Origin: Pseudoalteromonas lipolytica
GTDB taxonomy: Bacteria > Pseudomonadota > Gammaproteobacteria > Enterobacterales > Alteromonadaceae
DNA: 64,000 nt
Assembly: GCF_900116435.1 (NCBI RefSeq)
Contig: NZ_FPAZ01000018.1
Location: forward strand, 1-64,000
Direction: 5' to 3'
In this document: in pieces, positions 53,296 through 61,628 of the stretch
Numbering within the stretch: position 1 is the stretch's first letter
Layout: every line of letters starts with the position of its first letter
Made by a program: the position numbers and the translations under genes
The notes under the pieces: model-generated
What the model saw: the letters and a program-made list of their open reading frames with translations, nothing else
Told to the model about the DNA's origin: nothing
The model's database searches: none

Positions 53296-53811
53296 ATGAA
53301 GCGATTTTGCTATCTTGCAGTAATGCTATTACTGACCAGTATTGTGCTGCTATTTTATATAAAAAAGCCCGATGGTCAGCCTTACTTATCGCTCAGCATG
53401 TTGCAACGTTATTCACAACAAGTAAGTCATGATGTCACTGAAAGCGCGTCACAAAATGTTGAGTCGTGGGGTGTTAAAGCCGAGCAGCTTTTAAAGCAAT
53501 TTAGCGAGCCTGATAATGGTCATGCAGCTGTTGTGGTTTATAAATGGCAAGATGAACAAGGACAGTGGCATTTTGCAGATACTCCTCACCCACAATATGC
53601 GAGTACGTTGGTGACGTTAGACTCGCGAGAAATCACGGTGCTACCCGCAGAGAGTTTTCAAGCAGACCCCGAAAGCAAGTTAACTGATACACAGGTTAAA
53701 TCAGCTGCAGATTCGAATTTATACGACCCTAAAAAAATACAACAACTCATACAAGATGCTGAGCAAATAAAGCAGCAAATTGAGCAACGTAATAAGCAAT
53801 TAGAACACTAA
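53296..53811 (+). CDS. Membrane-anchored DUF4124 protein
   Basis: 171 residues. One N-terminal helix (YLAVMLLLTSIVLLFYI) is followed by a periplasmic part with the DUF4124 motif YKWQDEQGQWHFADTP, a short two-strand unit common in proteobacterial envelope proteins. The C-terminus is a charged coiled coil (QLIQDAEQIKQQIEQRNKQ). Function unknown. Its stop shares the tetranucleotide CTAA with the convergent gene. Confidence 0.75.
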   Translation: MKRFCYLAVMLLLTSIVLLFYIKKPDGQPYLSLSMLQRYSQQVSHDVTESASQNVESWGVKAEQLLKQFSEPDNGHAAVVVYKWQDEQGQWHFADTPHPQYASTLVTLDSREITVLPAESFQADPESKLTDTQVKSAADSNLYDPKKIQQLIQDAEQIKQQIEQRNKQLEH

Positions 53812-54068
53812 ACGTGCGTGTTTTTTGTGGTTAATTCGCTTTCAAGCTTCATTAAAAGAATGGTTAAATAAATCTTTGTCGGTAATGAAAATAATACGCC
53901 TACCGCGATACAAGCCGCACTGATCATAATGCCGTGAACACCTAGGCTTTCATCTAAATAGTTACTTGCTAACAGCGAGTGGCCTAAAATAATTAAGCAA
54001 ATACCTAATATAATAAACACCTTAAGGGTTCTTATAATATTTTTTTCTGTCATTTTAAGCACCAACAT
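53808..54068 (-). CDS. Small two-helix membrane protein
   Basis: 86 residues from the ATG at 54068, or 81 from the ATG at 54053; neither has a strong ribosome site. Two hydrophobic segments (VFIILGICLIILGHSLLA and GIMISAACIAVGVLFSL) are separated by a short loop. No family is recognised. It lies downstream of the DUF4097-like lipoprotein gene on the same strand. Confidence 0.5.
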   Translation of the reverse strand: MLVLKMTEKNIIRTLKVFIILGICLIILGHSLLASNYLDESLGVHGIMISAACIAVGVLFSLPTKIYLTILLMKLESELTTKNTHV

Positions 54069-54137
54069 TTAAAGGCGTAATTAAAGTGTAGGTGCTATCT
54101 GACTTAGACGGTTTGTTTTAAATCAAGTAATGATTGG

Positions 54138-55025
54138 TTACTTATTGAGCTTTACTGGGCCGTTAATATTGTCAATACTTAAGTCGCCAGAACCAGCCTC
54201 AATGATAGCGAGTCCAAGGGTATCATTGACATAAATACTGCCAGAGCCATCGGTGATGGTAACGAGCCCTTTTATGTGTCTTACATCTATATCACCAGAG
54301 CCGTCTTCGATAGTGAGCGCACCACCTAATGTTTTAACGCTAATACTACCTGATTCATCAATGATACGTGCTGGGCCTTGGCTATTCTCGATGCGAATAT
54401 CTCCAGAGTCATCTTCAATATCAATACGGCCTTGGCCTTGGTCTATTATAATTGAGCCAGAATCGTCTTCTATGTTGATATTGCCGCTTACATTACTAAT
54501 GTGAATGTCGCCAGAGTCATCATCAAGACGAATATTGCGACCTCCTTCAATCACAATGGATCCTGAGTCATCATCAATATTGATATCGTTTTGCATAGCA
54601 CGTATGACGATATCACCTGAATCATCATCAATATCAAGTTTAAGCTGTGCTGGCACAGATACGATTAAATCGATATGAGGTGATGAACCACTGTAAAACG
54701 ACACGCTACCATTATTGAGCTTACTGATAAGCTCAACTGTGTCGCCGTGTTTTTCAAGTGTTAGCGTATAGGTTTCATCGCCTTTAGCCGCATAGATATT
54801 GGCATTCACTGTGATAGCTGTGGCATTGCTGTTGCCTTTGATGATCAGTGAGCCGGCTTCGGCATCGATTTTTAACTGGCTTACATTTGCAGCCGAAACG
54901 CGTAAGTCTTGTTGTTTTTGTTCAGCAAACTGATCCGCAGATACATGAATAACACAGCCTGTTAATAATAAGCTCGATGAGATGGCAGTTGCGCACATCG
55001 CGCGTTTGAATGATGCAATAGTCAT
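54138..55025 (-). CDS. DUF4097-like lipoprotein with nine 18-residue beta rungs
   Basis: 295 residues. The N-terminus is a lipoprotein signal ending LLTGC (C24). From residue 133 to 285 the protein has nine repeats of about 18 residues around an (I/L)-x-(D/E)-D-x-S-G-x-(I/L) core. The residue after SG alternates strictly D, S, D, S, D, S, D, S, D. Such arrays form a right-handed beta-helix or stacked beta-sheet, as in DUF4097 proteins. The many aspartates suggest metal binding. Function unknown; likely a periplasmic or outer-membrane-attached protein. Confidence 0.8.
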   Translation of the reverse strand: MTIASFKRAMCATAISSSLLLTGCVIHVSADQFAEQKQQDLRVSAANVSQLKIDAEAGSLIIKGNSNATAITVNANIYAAKGDETYTLTLEKHGDTVELISKLNNGSVSFYSGSSPHIDLIVSVPAQLKLDIDDDSGDIVIRAMQNDINIDDDSGSIVIEGGRNIRLDDDSGDIHISNVSGNINIEDDSGSIIIDQGQGRIDIEDDSGDIRIENSQGPARIIDESGSISVKTLGGALTIEDGSGDIDVRHIKGLVTITDGSGSIYVNDTLGLAIIEAGSGDLSIDNINGPVKLNK

Positions 55026-55165
55026 ATGGATTCTAAAATTATTGTGATTTTTATCTGGTTAGTATTTGCAAATTATGATCCAAGTTTAACATACTGATTT
55101 TTATGTGCTTTTCATTTTTTGTAACTAAGTGTGCTGGTCTAAACTGCAATTTATTGGTGTTTTAA

Positions 55166-55195
55166 ACAAAAAAGGGGCTGAAATTTCAGCCCCTT
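55166..55195 (-). terminator. Terminator of the acnA gene
   Basis: A perfect 24-base palindrome, aaggggctgaaa (55172-55183) / tttcagcccctt (55184-55195). On the minus strand a T-run follows (complement of the A-run at 55167-55173). It lies 17 bases after the acnA stop. Confidence 0.9.
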
Positions 55196-55212
55196 AGTTA
55201 ACTTAAAAGTGA

Positions 55213-57963
55213 TTACTGCTCAGCCAGCATATTACGAAGTACATACTGTAAAATGCCGCCGTGTTTGTAGTAATCCCACTCTTTGGGTGTATCAATTCGC
55301 ACATCAACACTAAAGCTAACTTGCTTACCTTCGCTGTTAGTTGCAATTACGCTGACTTCATTGGTTTTGTCGTATAAGCCTTCAAAATCAAAGGATTCTT
55401 GACCAGTCAAACCAAGCGATTCATAACTTTCACCCTCTTTAAATTGAAGCGGTAATACGCCCATACCAATCAGGTTAGAGCGGTGAATACGCTCATAGCT
55501 TTGCGCTATGACTGCTTTTACACCCAGTAATAAAGAGCCTTTTGCTGCCCAGTCACGTGATGAACCGGTCCCATACTCTGCACCAGCCAAAATAATCAAT
55601 GGGGTACCGTCTTGTTGATACTGCATGGCCGCATCAAAAATGCTGGCAAGTTCATCTGTTGGTTGTATGCGTGTGACACCCCCTTCAGTGCCAGCAGCAA
55701 GTAAGTTTCTTAATCGTACATTGGCGAAGGTGCCGCGCATCATGACTTCATGATTGCCTCGACGAGAGCCATACGAGTTAAATTGTGCTTTTTCTACACC
55801 ATGTTCTTGTAAGTACAAGCCAGCAGGAGCATCGGCTTTAATCGCCCCCGCAGGTGATATATGGTCGGTGGTGACTGAGTCTCCAAGTTTTGCTAAACAA
55901 CGTGCTCCACTGATCGTGGGGATACCGGGCGGTTCTATTTCCATGCCATCAAAGAATGGCGCTTTTTTAATGTAGGTTGATGCGTCATCCCAGTCATAAA
56001 GCTTACCTTCAGGGATTTGGATTTTTTGCCAGCGATCATCACCTTGATAAACATTACCGTAGCTCGATGCAAACATCTCTTTGGTGACGGTATCACGCAC
56101 TAACTCACTCACCTCACTCACACTTGGCCAAATGTTCTTTAGATAAATGTCGTTACCATTGGGGTCTTGTGCCAAGGGTTCATTGTATACATCAATGTCG
56201 GTGCGTCCCGCGATAGCGTAGGCCACAACAAGCGGAGGTGATGCTAAAAAGTTCATTTTTACATCTTGGTGGATACGGCCTTCAAAGTTTCGATTGCCCG
56301 ATAAAATAGAGCTTACAACAAGTTTGTGCTTTTGAATTGCTTCACTTATTTCATCAGCGAGCGGGCCTGAATTACCAATGCACGTGGTACAGCCATAGCC
56401 CACAAGGTTAAACCCAAGCGCGTCTAAATCATCCATTAAATTCGCTTTTTTCAAGTAATCAGTGACCACTTGAGAGCCTGGCGCGAGTGATGTTTTAACC
56501 CACGGTTTTACTTTCAACCCTAGCTGTTTGGCTTTTTTAGCAACTAAACCCGCCGCCAGAATAACGCTCGGATTTGACGTGTTTGTACAGCTTGTTATTG
56601 CTGCAATGACACACGCACCGTCTTTTAACTCAAACTCTTCACCTTTAAAGTTAACTTTGGCTGCGCCCATATATTGCGCTTCGTTAACAGGATCATCCGG
56701 ATTTGTTGTCGGACCTTCATCTTCGATACGTGCTTCTTGAGTATCACTTTTATCACGCTGTTGCATGCGCTCATTTTGGAAAGCTTTTAAGTGCTCCCCA
56801 ATCACCTCGCCTGCTTTATCAAGGGCAATACGGTCTTGCGGACGTTTGGGACCAGCAAGGCTAGGCACTACATCATCTAAAGACAGCTCTAATGTGTCGG
56901 TGTAATGTGCTTCGTCGCCTGGGTTTCGCCACAGTCCTTGGTGTTTGGCGTAGTCTTCGATTAGCTTCAGCTGTTTTTCATCGCGATTTGTTAAACGCAG
57001 GTAATTAATCGTTTCATCATCAATCGGGAAAATACCGCATGTTGCACCATACTCAGGTGCCATGTTTGCGATGGTAGCGCGGTCTGCAAGTGGTAAGTCA
57101 GCAAGGCCATCCCCATAAAACTCAACAAATTTACCCACGACACCATGTTTTCGCAGTATTTCGGTTACTGTGAGCACTAAATCTGTGGCGGTTGTGCCTT
57201 CGGGCAAGCGACCATTGAGCTTAAAACCAACCACTTGTGGAATTAGCAAGCTAATGGGCTGACCAAGCATGGCCGCTTCGGCTTCTATGCCACCGACACC
57301 CCAACCAAGTACGCCTAAGCCGTTAATCATTGTGGTATGCGAATCTGTGCCGACTAGGGTATCTGGATAAGCGAGGGATTGACCATTTTTTTGATCGTTA
57401 AACACCACACGGGCCAAATACTCTAAATTAACTTGGTGTACGATACCGGTTGCGGGTGGCACCACTTTAAGGTTATCAAAGGCTGTTTGCCCCCAACGTA
57501 AAAATTCGTAACGTTCTTTATTTCGTTCATATTCGAGCTTGGCGTTTAAGTCGAACGAGCCATCTTCGCCATAACCATCAACTTGTACAGAGTGGTCTAT
57601 TACGAGTTCCGCAGGTGACAGTGGATTAATTTTAGCGGGGTCTCCGCCAAGTTTTTCCATGGCGTCGCGCATTGCGGCTAAATCAACAATCGCAGGGACA
57701 CCTGTAAAGTCTTGCATCACTACGCGCGCAGGCGTAAAGGCAACTTCGGCGGAGGGTTTTGCTTGTGGATCCCAGTTTAGAAGTGCGTCTATATCTTGCT
57801 TTTTAATGTTTACGCCATCTTCGTTGCGTAATAGATTTTCTAACAATATTTTTAATGAGAAAGGCAGGCGTTTGGCTTTGTCACCAAGACCTTGTAAAGA
57901 GTGGATATGATATTGCTCACCATTAATCGTAAGCTGTTTTTGGGTATCAAAACTGTTATTCAT
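55213..57963 (-). CDS. acnA: Aconitate hydratase A (AcnA)
   Basis: About 916 residues from the ATG at 57963, with aggggc before it; a longer frame to 58029 is unlikely. It isomerises citrate to isocitrate in the TCA and glyoxylate cycles. The 4Fe-4S cluster cysteines are in AAITSCTNTSNPSV and GYGCTTCIGNSGPL. Compared with E. coli AcnA (891) it has an insert around residues 415-450 (acidic, DEGPTTNPDDPVNEAQYMG). The swivelling domain near the C-terminus (GAEYGTGSSRDWAAKG) is typical. Stands alone. Confidence 0.96.
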   Translation of the reverse strand: MNNSFDTQKQLTINGEQYHIHSLQGLGDKAKRLPFSLKILLENLLRNEDGVNIKKQDIDALLNWDPQAKPSAEVAFTPARVVMQDFTGVPAIVDLAAMRDAMEKLGGDPAKINPLSPAELVIDHSVQVDGYGEDGSFDLNAKLEYERNKERYEFLRWGQTAFDNLKVVPPATGIVHQVNLEYLARVVFNDQKNGQSLAYPDTLVGTDSHTTMINGLGVLGWGVGGIEAEAAMLGQPISLLIPQVVGFKLNGRLPEGTTATDLVLTVTEILRKHGVVGKFVEFYGDGLADLPLADRATIANMAPEYGATCGIFPIDDETINYLRLTNRDEKQLKLIEDYAKHQGLWRNPGDEAHYTDTLELSLDDVVPSLAGPKRPQDRIALDKAGEVIGEHLKAFQNERMQQRDKSDTQEARIEDEGPTTNPDDPVNEAQYMGAAKVNFKGEEFELKDGACVIAAITSCTNTSNPSVILAAGLVAKKAKQLGLKVKPWVKTSLAPGSQVVTDYLKKANLMDDLDALGFNLVGYGCTTCIGNSGPLADEISEAIQKHKLVVSSILSGNRNFEGRIHQDVKMNFLASPPLVVAYAIAGRTDIDVYNEPLAQDPNGNDIYLKNIWPSVSEVSELVRDTVTKEMFASSYGNVYQGDDRWQKIQIPEGKLYDWDDASTYIKKAPFFDGMEIEPPGIPTISGARCLAKLGDSVTTDHISPAGAIKADAPAGLYLQEHGVEKAQFNSYGSRRGNHEVMMRGTFANVRLRNLLAAGTEGGVTRIQPTDELASIFDAAMQYQQDGTPLIILAGAEYGTGSSRDWAAKGSLLLGVKAVIAQSYERIHRSNLIGMGVLPLQFKEGESYESLGLTGQESFDFEGLYDKTNEVSVIATNSEGKQVSFSVDVRIDTPKEWDYYKHGGILQYVLRNMLAEQ

Positions 57964-58171
57964 TATTTGCCCCTGTGGTTTACGCAAGCAATGCTCGCTT
58001 TTTATGTTTCCTTTACGAGATATCTGCAAACTTAATACCAGCTATTAAAATTCACCGTGCTGATGAAAAAATATGCTATCTAATTATAGTTGATGCCGAT
58101 GCAACTTATTTCAAGGGGAGAGAGCAATAAAAGAGCAGTAATTAGACAGCAGCTCATAACATAGACTGACG

Positions 58172-58591
58172 TTAAGTTAGCCAATGCTGCTGTTTTGCGT
58201 GATGGCTAACAAGCAACAATAATAAGCCAATTACAATCACGCAAAATGGCATTGCCAAAGCACTAAAACCAAAGAGGGCGAGGCTATCGATTACGATAAA
58301 GTTGTAATACTGCTGGACTAACACAGCGACAAACGAAATAAGAAACAACTCTCTCGCGAGGGCTTTTTTAGCAAGTAATAAAATGCTTGCTAAGCTGGCT
58401 GAAAACACCGCTATCGCAAAGGCAAGCGTTGACCACAGCGGGATATCACGGTATGCGGCTTGTTGATCGAGTGGTAATTGGTCAATCATCTCTGGGGTAA
58501 TGAGTAGCTGCATAATAAGTGCAATTACCCCGAGTAGATTCCAAACTAATGCGGCCCATGCAAGTGGTTTGAGCCAAGCGGGAGAAGTCAT
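58172..58591 (-). CDS. Four-helix membrane protein, function unknown
   Basis: 139 residues with an aaggtga site before the ATG. About four membrane helices are visible (WNLLGVIALIMQLLIT, LAFAIAVFSASLASILLL, FLISFVAVLVQQYYNFI, MPFCVIVIGLLLLLV). It resembles short hypothetical membrane proteins of gammaproteobacteria; I cannot give a role. It lies between acnA and the S4-domain gene on the same strand. Confidence 0.7.
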   Translation of the reverse strand: MTSPAWLKPLAWAALVWNLLGVIALIMQLLITPEMIDQLPLDQQAAYRDIPLWSTLAFAIAVFSASLASILLLAKKALARELFLISFVAVLVQQYYNFIVIDSLALFGFSALAMPFCVIVIGLLLLLVSHHAKQQHWLT

Positions 58592-58654
58592 AAATCACCT
58601 TTACATTGTTATTATCAAGCACAATTAAAGGGGATAAATATTAACTAAGCAAGG

Positions 58655-59035
58655 CTAACCAAAAGAAATAGGGCGACGACCTGTTTTTTCGTCTACTTTA
58701 GGCTTTTTAGTGCGCTTACGTTTTTTGGCTGTTGATGCGCTGCTCTCTTGCGGGGCGTTCTGTCGTTGTTGCTCAGGTTGTTTTTCTGGGCGAGGGTTCG
58801 GTATTGCATCTTCACTTAAGGTTAATTGAAATTGCTCACCATCAAACGAAAGTACGTCGCCACTGTATAATTTTTTCCGTTTTATTGTACAAATTTCATA
58901 GTTAACTCCAACATAACCTTCACCGATTAAGGTCTTTGCTTGGCCACCTGTCTCAACTAAATCGAGCACTTTAAGTAAGTTACATAACTCTATTGGCTCT
59001 TCTTCAAGCTCAATTTCGATGAAATCTTCGTTCAT
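58655..59035 (-). CDS. S4-domain RNA-binding protein (YbcJ-like) with basic tail
   Basis: 126 residues. The S4 domain (about 15-72) reads ELCNLLKVLDLVETGGQAKT, GYVGVNYEICTIKRKKLYSG, the pattern of the small YbcJ family. E. coli YbcJ is about 70 residues; this protein has an extra 50-residue tail rich in Lys, Arg, Pro and Gln (STAKKRKRTKKPKVDEKTGR). It probably binds structured RNA; the target is unknown. Confidence 0.85.
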   Translation of the reverse strand: MNEDFIEIELEEEPIELCNLLKVLDLVETGGQAKTLIGEGYVGVNYEICTIKRKKLYSGDVLSFDGEQFQLTLSEDAIPNPRPEKQPEQQRQNAPQESSASTAKKRKRTKKPKVDEKTGRRPISFG

Positions 59036-59271
59036 GTTGGTCTCTCATAATTTAATCGCAGCCATTATAAAGCCTAGCACTGGATTGAACCAAGGTTAAA
59101 TTTTTAAGCGCTTCACATACTTAAAAAATGAGCACAAAAAATAATGACGTATTTTGCAGAGTCGTAAGAAAACTGCAGTATTTCATAAGTACACTGCGCG
59201 CGTCTCGATATGGTGCGCTACTTGCTAAATGCAACGTCGTTTTATTTATTATTCGTTCAGGAGAAGTCGTC

Positions 59272-59559
59272 ATGGGCGTTAGGTCAGTACTGAAAAAAGA
59301 ACTAATGGGGTTAGACGATACATCGTTACTTGCAGCAGATGATGTGCGTGCATTATTAACCCAAACAATGAAAGCGCAGCCTGATAAATCAGAACAAGGC
59401 TTTGCATTAATTTCGCGTTTTAATGATAACCACAGCCAGCTTGCCTATGGAGAGAAGAGTAAAGAAGAGTTACTTGAGTATCAGGTTCACCGCTTATTTA
59501 AAGATATTCTTTACACTCGACGCAGTGTTGATAAATGGCTAAGTCACCATTTAAATTAG
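59272..59559 (+). CDS. Hypothetical small soluble protein
   Basis: 95 residues from the ATG at 59272, which has aggaga seven bases upstream; the frame is open further 5' (to 59128) but without a better start. It is mixed-charge and helical (LKKELMGLDDTSLL, EYQVHRLFKDILYTRRS), with no signal or membrane segment. No family recognised. Stands alone between the S4-domain gene (divergent) and a lipoprotein gene. Confidence 0.6.
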   Translation: MGVRSVLKKELMGLDDTSLLAADDVRALLTQTMKAQPDKSEQGFALISRFNDNHSQLAYGEKSKEELLEYQVHRLFKDILYTRRSVDKWLSHHLN

Positions 59560-59616
59560 TTGATTAATCAGCTTTTCTCTAATAGACTACATTTGTAATC
59601 TATTGGAGGGAATAGT

Positions 59617-60279
59617 ATGAACAGGATGTATATTTGGTGTGTGCTGCTATTGTTAGTTGGTTGCCAACAGCCAACTGTTTATGTTTATACAGAAAACTTA
59701 GACGCACAGCAGCAAGCTCAGCTCGATTTAGCCTTAAGTGCTCAGCGTTTACCTTATAAATACACGCAACTGAGTGTGCCGCGAGAGTTTGGCGACGCGA
59801 CTTTGATGTTATCCGAAGATAAAATTTTGACTGAACAGACTGAGATCTTAGCTGGCATCATGCAGCGACTGGGTTATCAGCCTGAGATCAAATACACCAC
59901 CGCCGCAAATCACTTTTACAATCATGGCAATATTGGCTTTTACTTAAAAGCACCGAGTGAGGAGGATGAAATTTCTCTGCCTAATCGTGTTTTCACAACA
60001 CACTGCGATGAGGATAAGTTTAATGGACTGATGGTGACATTTACCGAGAAGCACGCCGAGTTTGTGCTTCCTGGCGGGACCCCAGTATCACTTAAGTGGG
60101 ATTATCTGTACGGTTATCTGGTTATTTATTATAAAAACTATTCACAGACCTACAGCCATTCAACACCCTATGTAAGTACACCTTTTGGTGAAAAGCCAAC
60201 AGATACCTATCGATATACTATTAGGGTTAATCAGCCTAGTTGGTTAAATTGCTCGTTGCAAATAGTCTATATGGACTAA
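59617..60279 (+). CDS. Lipoprotein of unknown function
   Basis: 220 residues with ggaggg before the ATG. The lipoprotein signal is MYIWCVLLLLVGC, with the acylated Cys in LLVGCQQP. The mature protein is beta-rich and has two further cysteines (FTTHCDEDK and WLNCSLQIV) that could form a disulfide. The N-terminal mature part (VYVYTENLDAQQQAQLDLAL) looks like a small alpha/beta domain. No family recognised. It precedes the NAT gene with a 67-base gap. Confidence 0.65.
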   Translation: MNRMYIWCVLLLLVGCQQPTVYVYTENLDAQQQAQLDLALSAQRLPYKYTQLSVPREFGDATLMLSEDKILTEQTEILAGIMQRLGYQPEIKYTTAANHFYNHGNIGFYLKAPSEEDEISLPNRVFTTHCDEDKFNGLMVTFTEKHAEFVLPGGTPVSLKWDYLYGYLVIYYKNYSQTYSHSTPYVSTPFGEKPTDTYRYTIRVNQPSWLNCSLQIVYMD

Positions 60280-60346
60280 AAAATCTTTACCTCAACTAAA
60301 CTTGAGGTTTTAGCATGGCTGTCATCATTACTTATAAGGACATGCC

Positions 60347-61156
60347 ATGCAAAACTACATTAAACATTATCTAAATTCTTTGGCTATTGATTACATTAAT
60401 GAAGACAGAAATCTTGCATTGATTGAGCGTTTACAAGCGGCGCATTTAGCTCGCTATAGTTTCAGCAGTGTCAATGCATTACAGGCTAAATCACTGAGCC
60501 TTGATGACGATAAAGTGTTTTCACGTTTAATTAATTTACAAGAAGGAGGTTATTGCTTTGAACATAACAAGATCTTCTTTCTTGCGTTGGTCGCACTCGG
60601 TTTTGATGTTGAAATACTCATAGCGCGGGTGATGCTTAACGGCCGTGAAGAAAACCCTCGCTCGCACCGATTAACAAAATTGACACTCGAGGGTAAACAC
60701 TATTTGCTCGATGTTGGCTTTGGGGTAAGTACACCGGTAATCGCATTGCCAATTGATCAGTCGTCACGAGTCAGTGAAGGTGTGAACTTATATGAAATTA
60801 GCCGACGTGACAGGCTAATTGATGTGAGGCAAGTTTTACCAAATGCTCAGCATTTATACCGCGTTGAACTGGCTCAATTCTATGAGAGTGATTGCGAAAT
60901 CGCTCATTTCTATAGTCATCACCATCCAGACGCTGCATTTGTTAACAACCTTGTTGTATCTCGTATTGAAAAGGGTGAACGCTGGCTTATTCGAAATAAT
61001 CTACTGCATTATTGGCACGAAACATCAGCAGTTCATACGCAACAGGTTATTCAATCACGTGAGCAATTACATACATTACTTACAGACACATTTCTTTTAA
61101 ATGTAAGCAAAGCAACGTCTACATGGTTAATGGAGCGCTATGTATTAGCCGCGTGA
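60347..61156 (+). CDS. Arylamine N-acetyltransferase (NAT)
   Basis: 269 residues, the normal length of the NAT family. The catalytic triad is visible: C70 in EGGYCFEHN, H107 in PRSHRLTKL and D122 in YLLDVGFG. It transfers acetyl from acetyl-CoA to arylamines and hydrazines by a ping-pong mechanism in the cytoplasm. Its 3' end overlaps the convergent cNMP-domain gene by 12 bases. Natural substrate unknown. Confidence 0.9.
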   Translation: MQNYIKHYLNSLAIDYINEDRNLALIERLQAAHLARYSFSSVNALQAKSLSLDDDKVFSRLINLQEGGYCFEHNKIFFLALVALGFDVEILIARVMLNGREENPRSHRLTKLTLEGKHYLLDVGFGVSTPVIALPIDQSSRVSEGVNLYEISRRDRLIDVRQVLPNAQHLYRVELAQFYESDCEIAHFYSHHHPDAAFVNNLVVSRIEKGERWLIRNNLLHYWHETSAVHTQQVIQSREQLHTLLTDTFLLNVSKATSTWLMERYVLAA

Positions 61157-61603
61157 TTCGAGGAAGTTACTCAGTTTAATAATACGCTCACTCATGCCTT
61201 CGATGATGCGGTCTTTAATTTTTTCGCGTATCACGTTAGGCAAACGGGTGAGGGCTTCCGGTGTGATTGCCAGTAAAATAGTATCCACTTTAGCGCGGGC
61301 GCTAGTACTGCGCTCGCGATTATTGATAAATGCGCCTTCACCAATAAACTCACCTGGTTCAATGGTGCCGAGCTCAAGCAAATGGCTTTGCTTAAAGATG
61401 ATTAATGAACCACTCAAAACAATATAGAGTCGCTTGTCATTATCAAACTGTTTAAATACAGCTCGACCTTGTTGTACTAAATACAAATGGCTGAAAGATT
61501 CTAATAACACCTGTCGTTCACTCAGGGTAAACTCCCGAAAGAACGCCAATCGGTTAATAATTTCCATCTGCTTAATAAGCGGAATATGTTCGATTAACTT
61601 CAT
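61145..61603 (-). CDS. Cyclic-nucleotide-binding-domain protein
   Basis: 152 residues, a single cNMP-binding domain: FFREFTLSERQVLLESF, then VLSGSLIIFK and a phosphate-binding cassette region EPGEFIGEGAFINNRERSTSARA. The usual arginine for the cyclic phosphate appears as the R of RERSTSARA. No DNA-binding helix-turn-helix follows, so it is not a Crp-type regulator on its own. It starts 26 bases after the ntrC stop on the same strand, so it is probably in the ntrBC transcript. Ligand and partner unknown. Confidence 0.8.
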   Translation of the reverse strand: MKLIEHIPLIKQMEIINRLAFFREFTLSERQVLLESFSHLYLVQQGRAVFKQFDNDKRLYIVLSGSLIIFKQSHLLELGTIEPGEFIGEGAFINNRERSTSARAKVDTILLAITPEALTRLPNVIREKIKDRIIEGMSERIIKLSNFLESRG

Positions 61604-61628
61604 TACTTACATCGTTTATAACGCAAAA

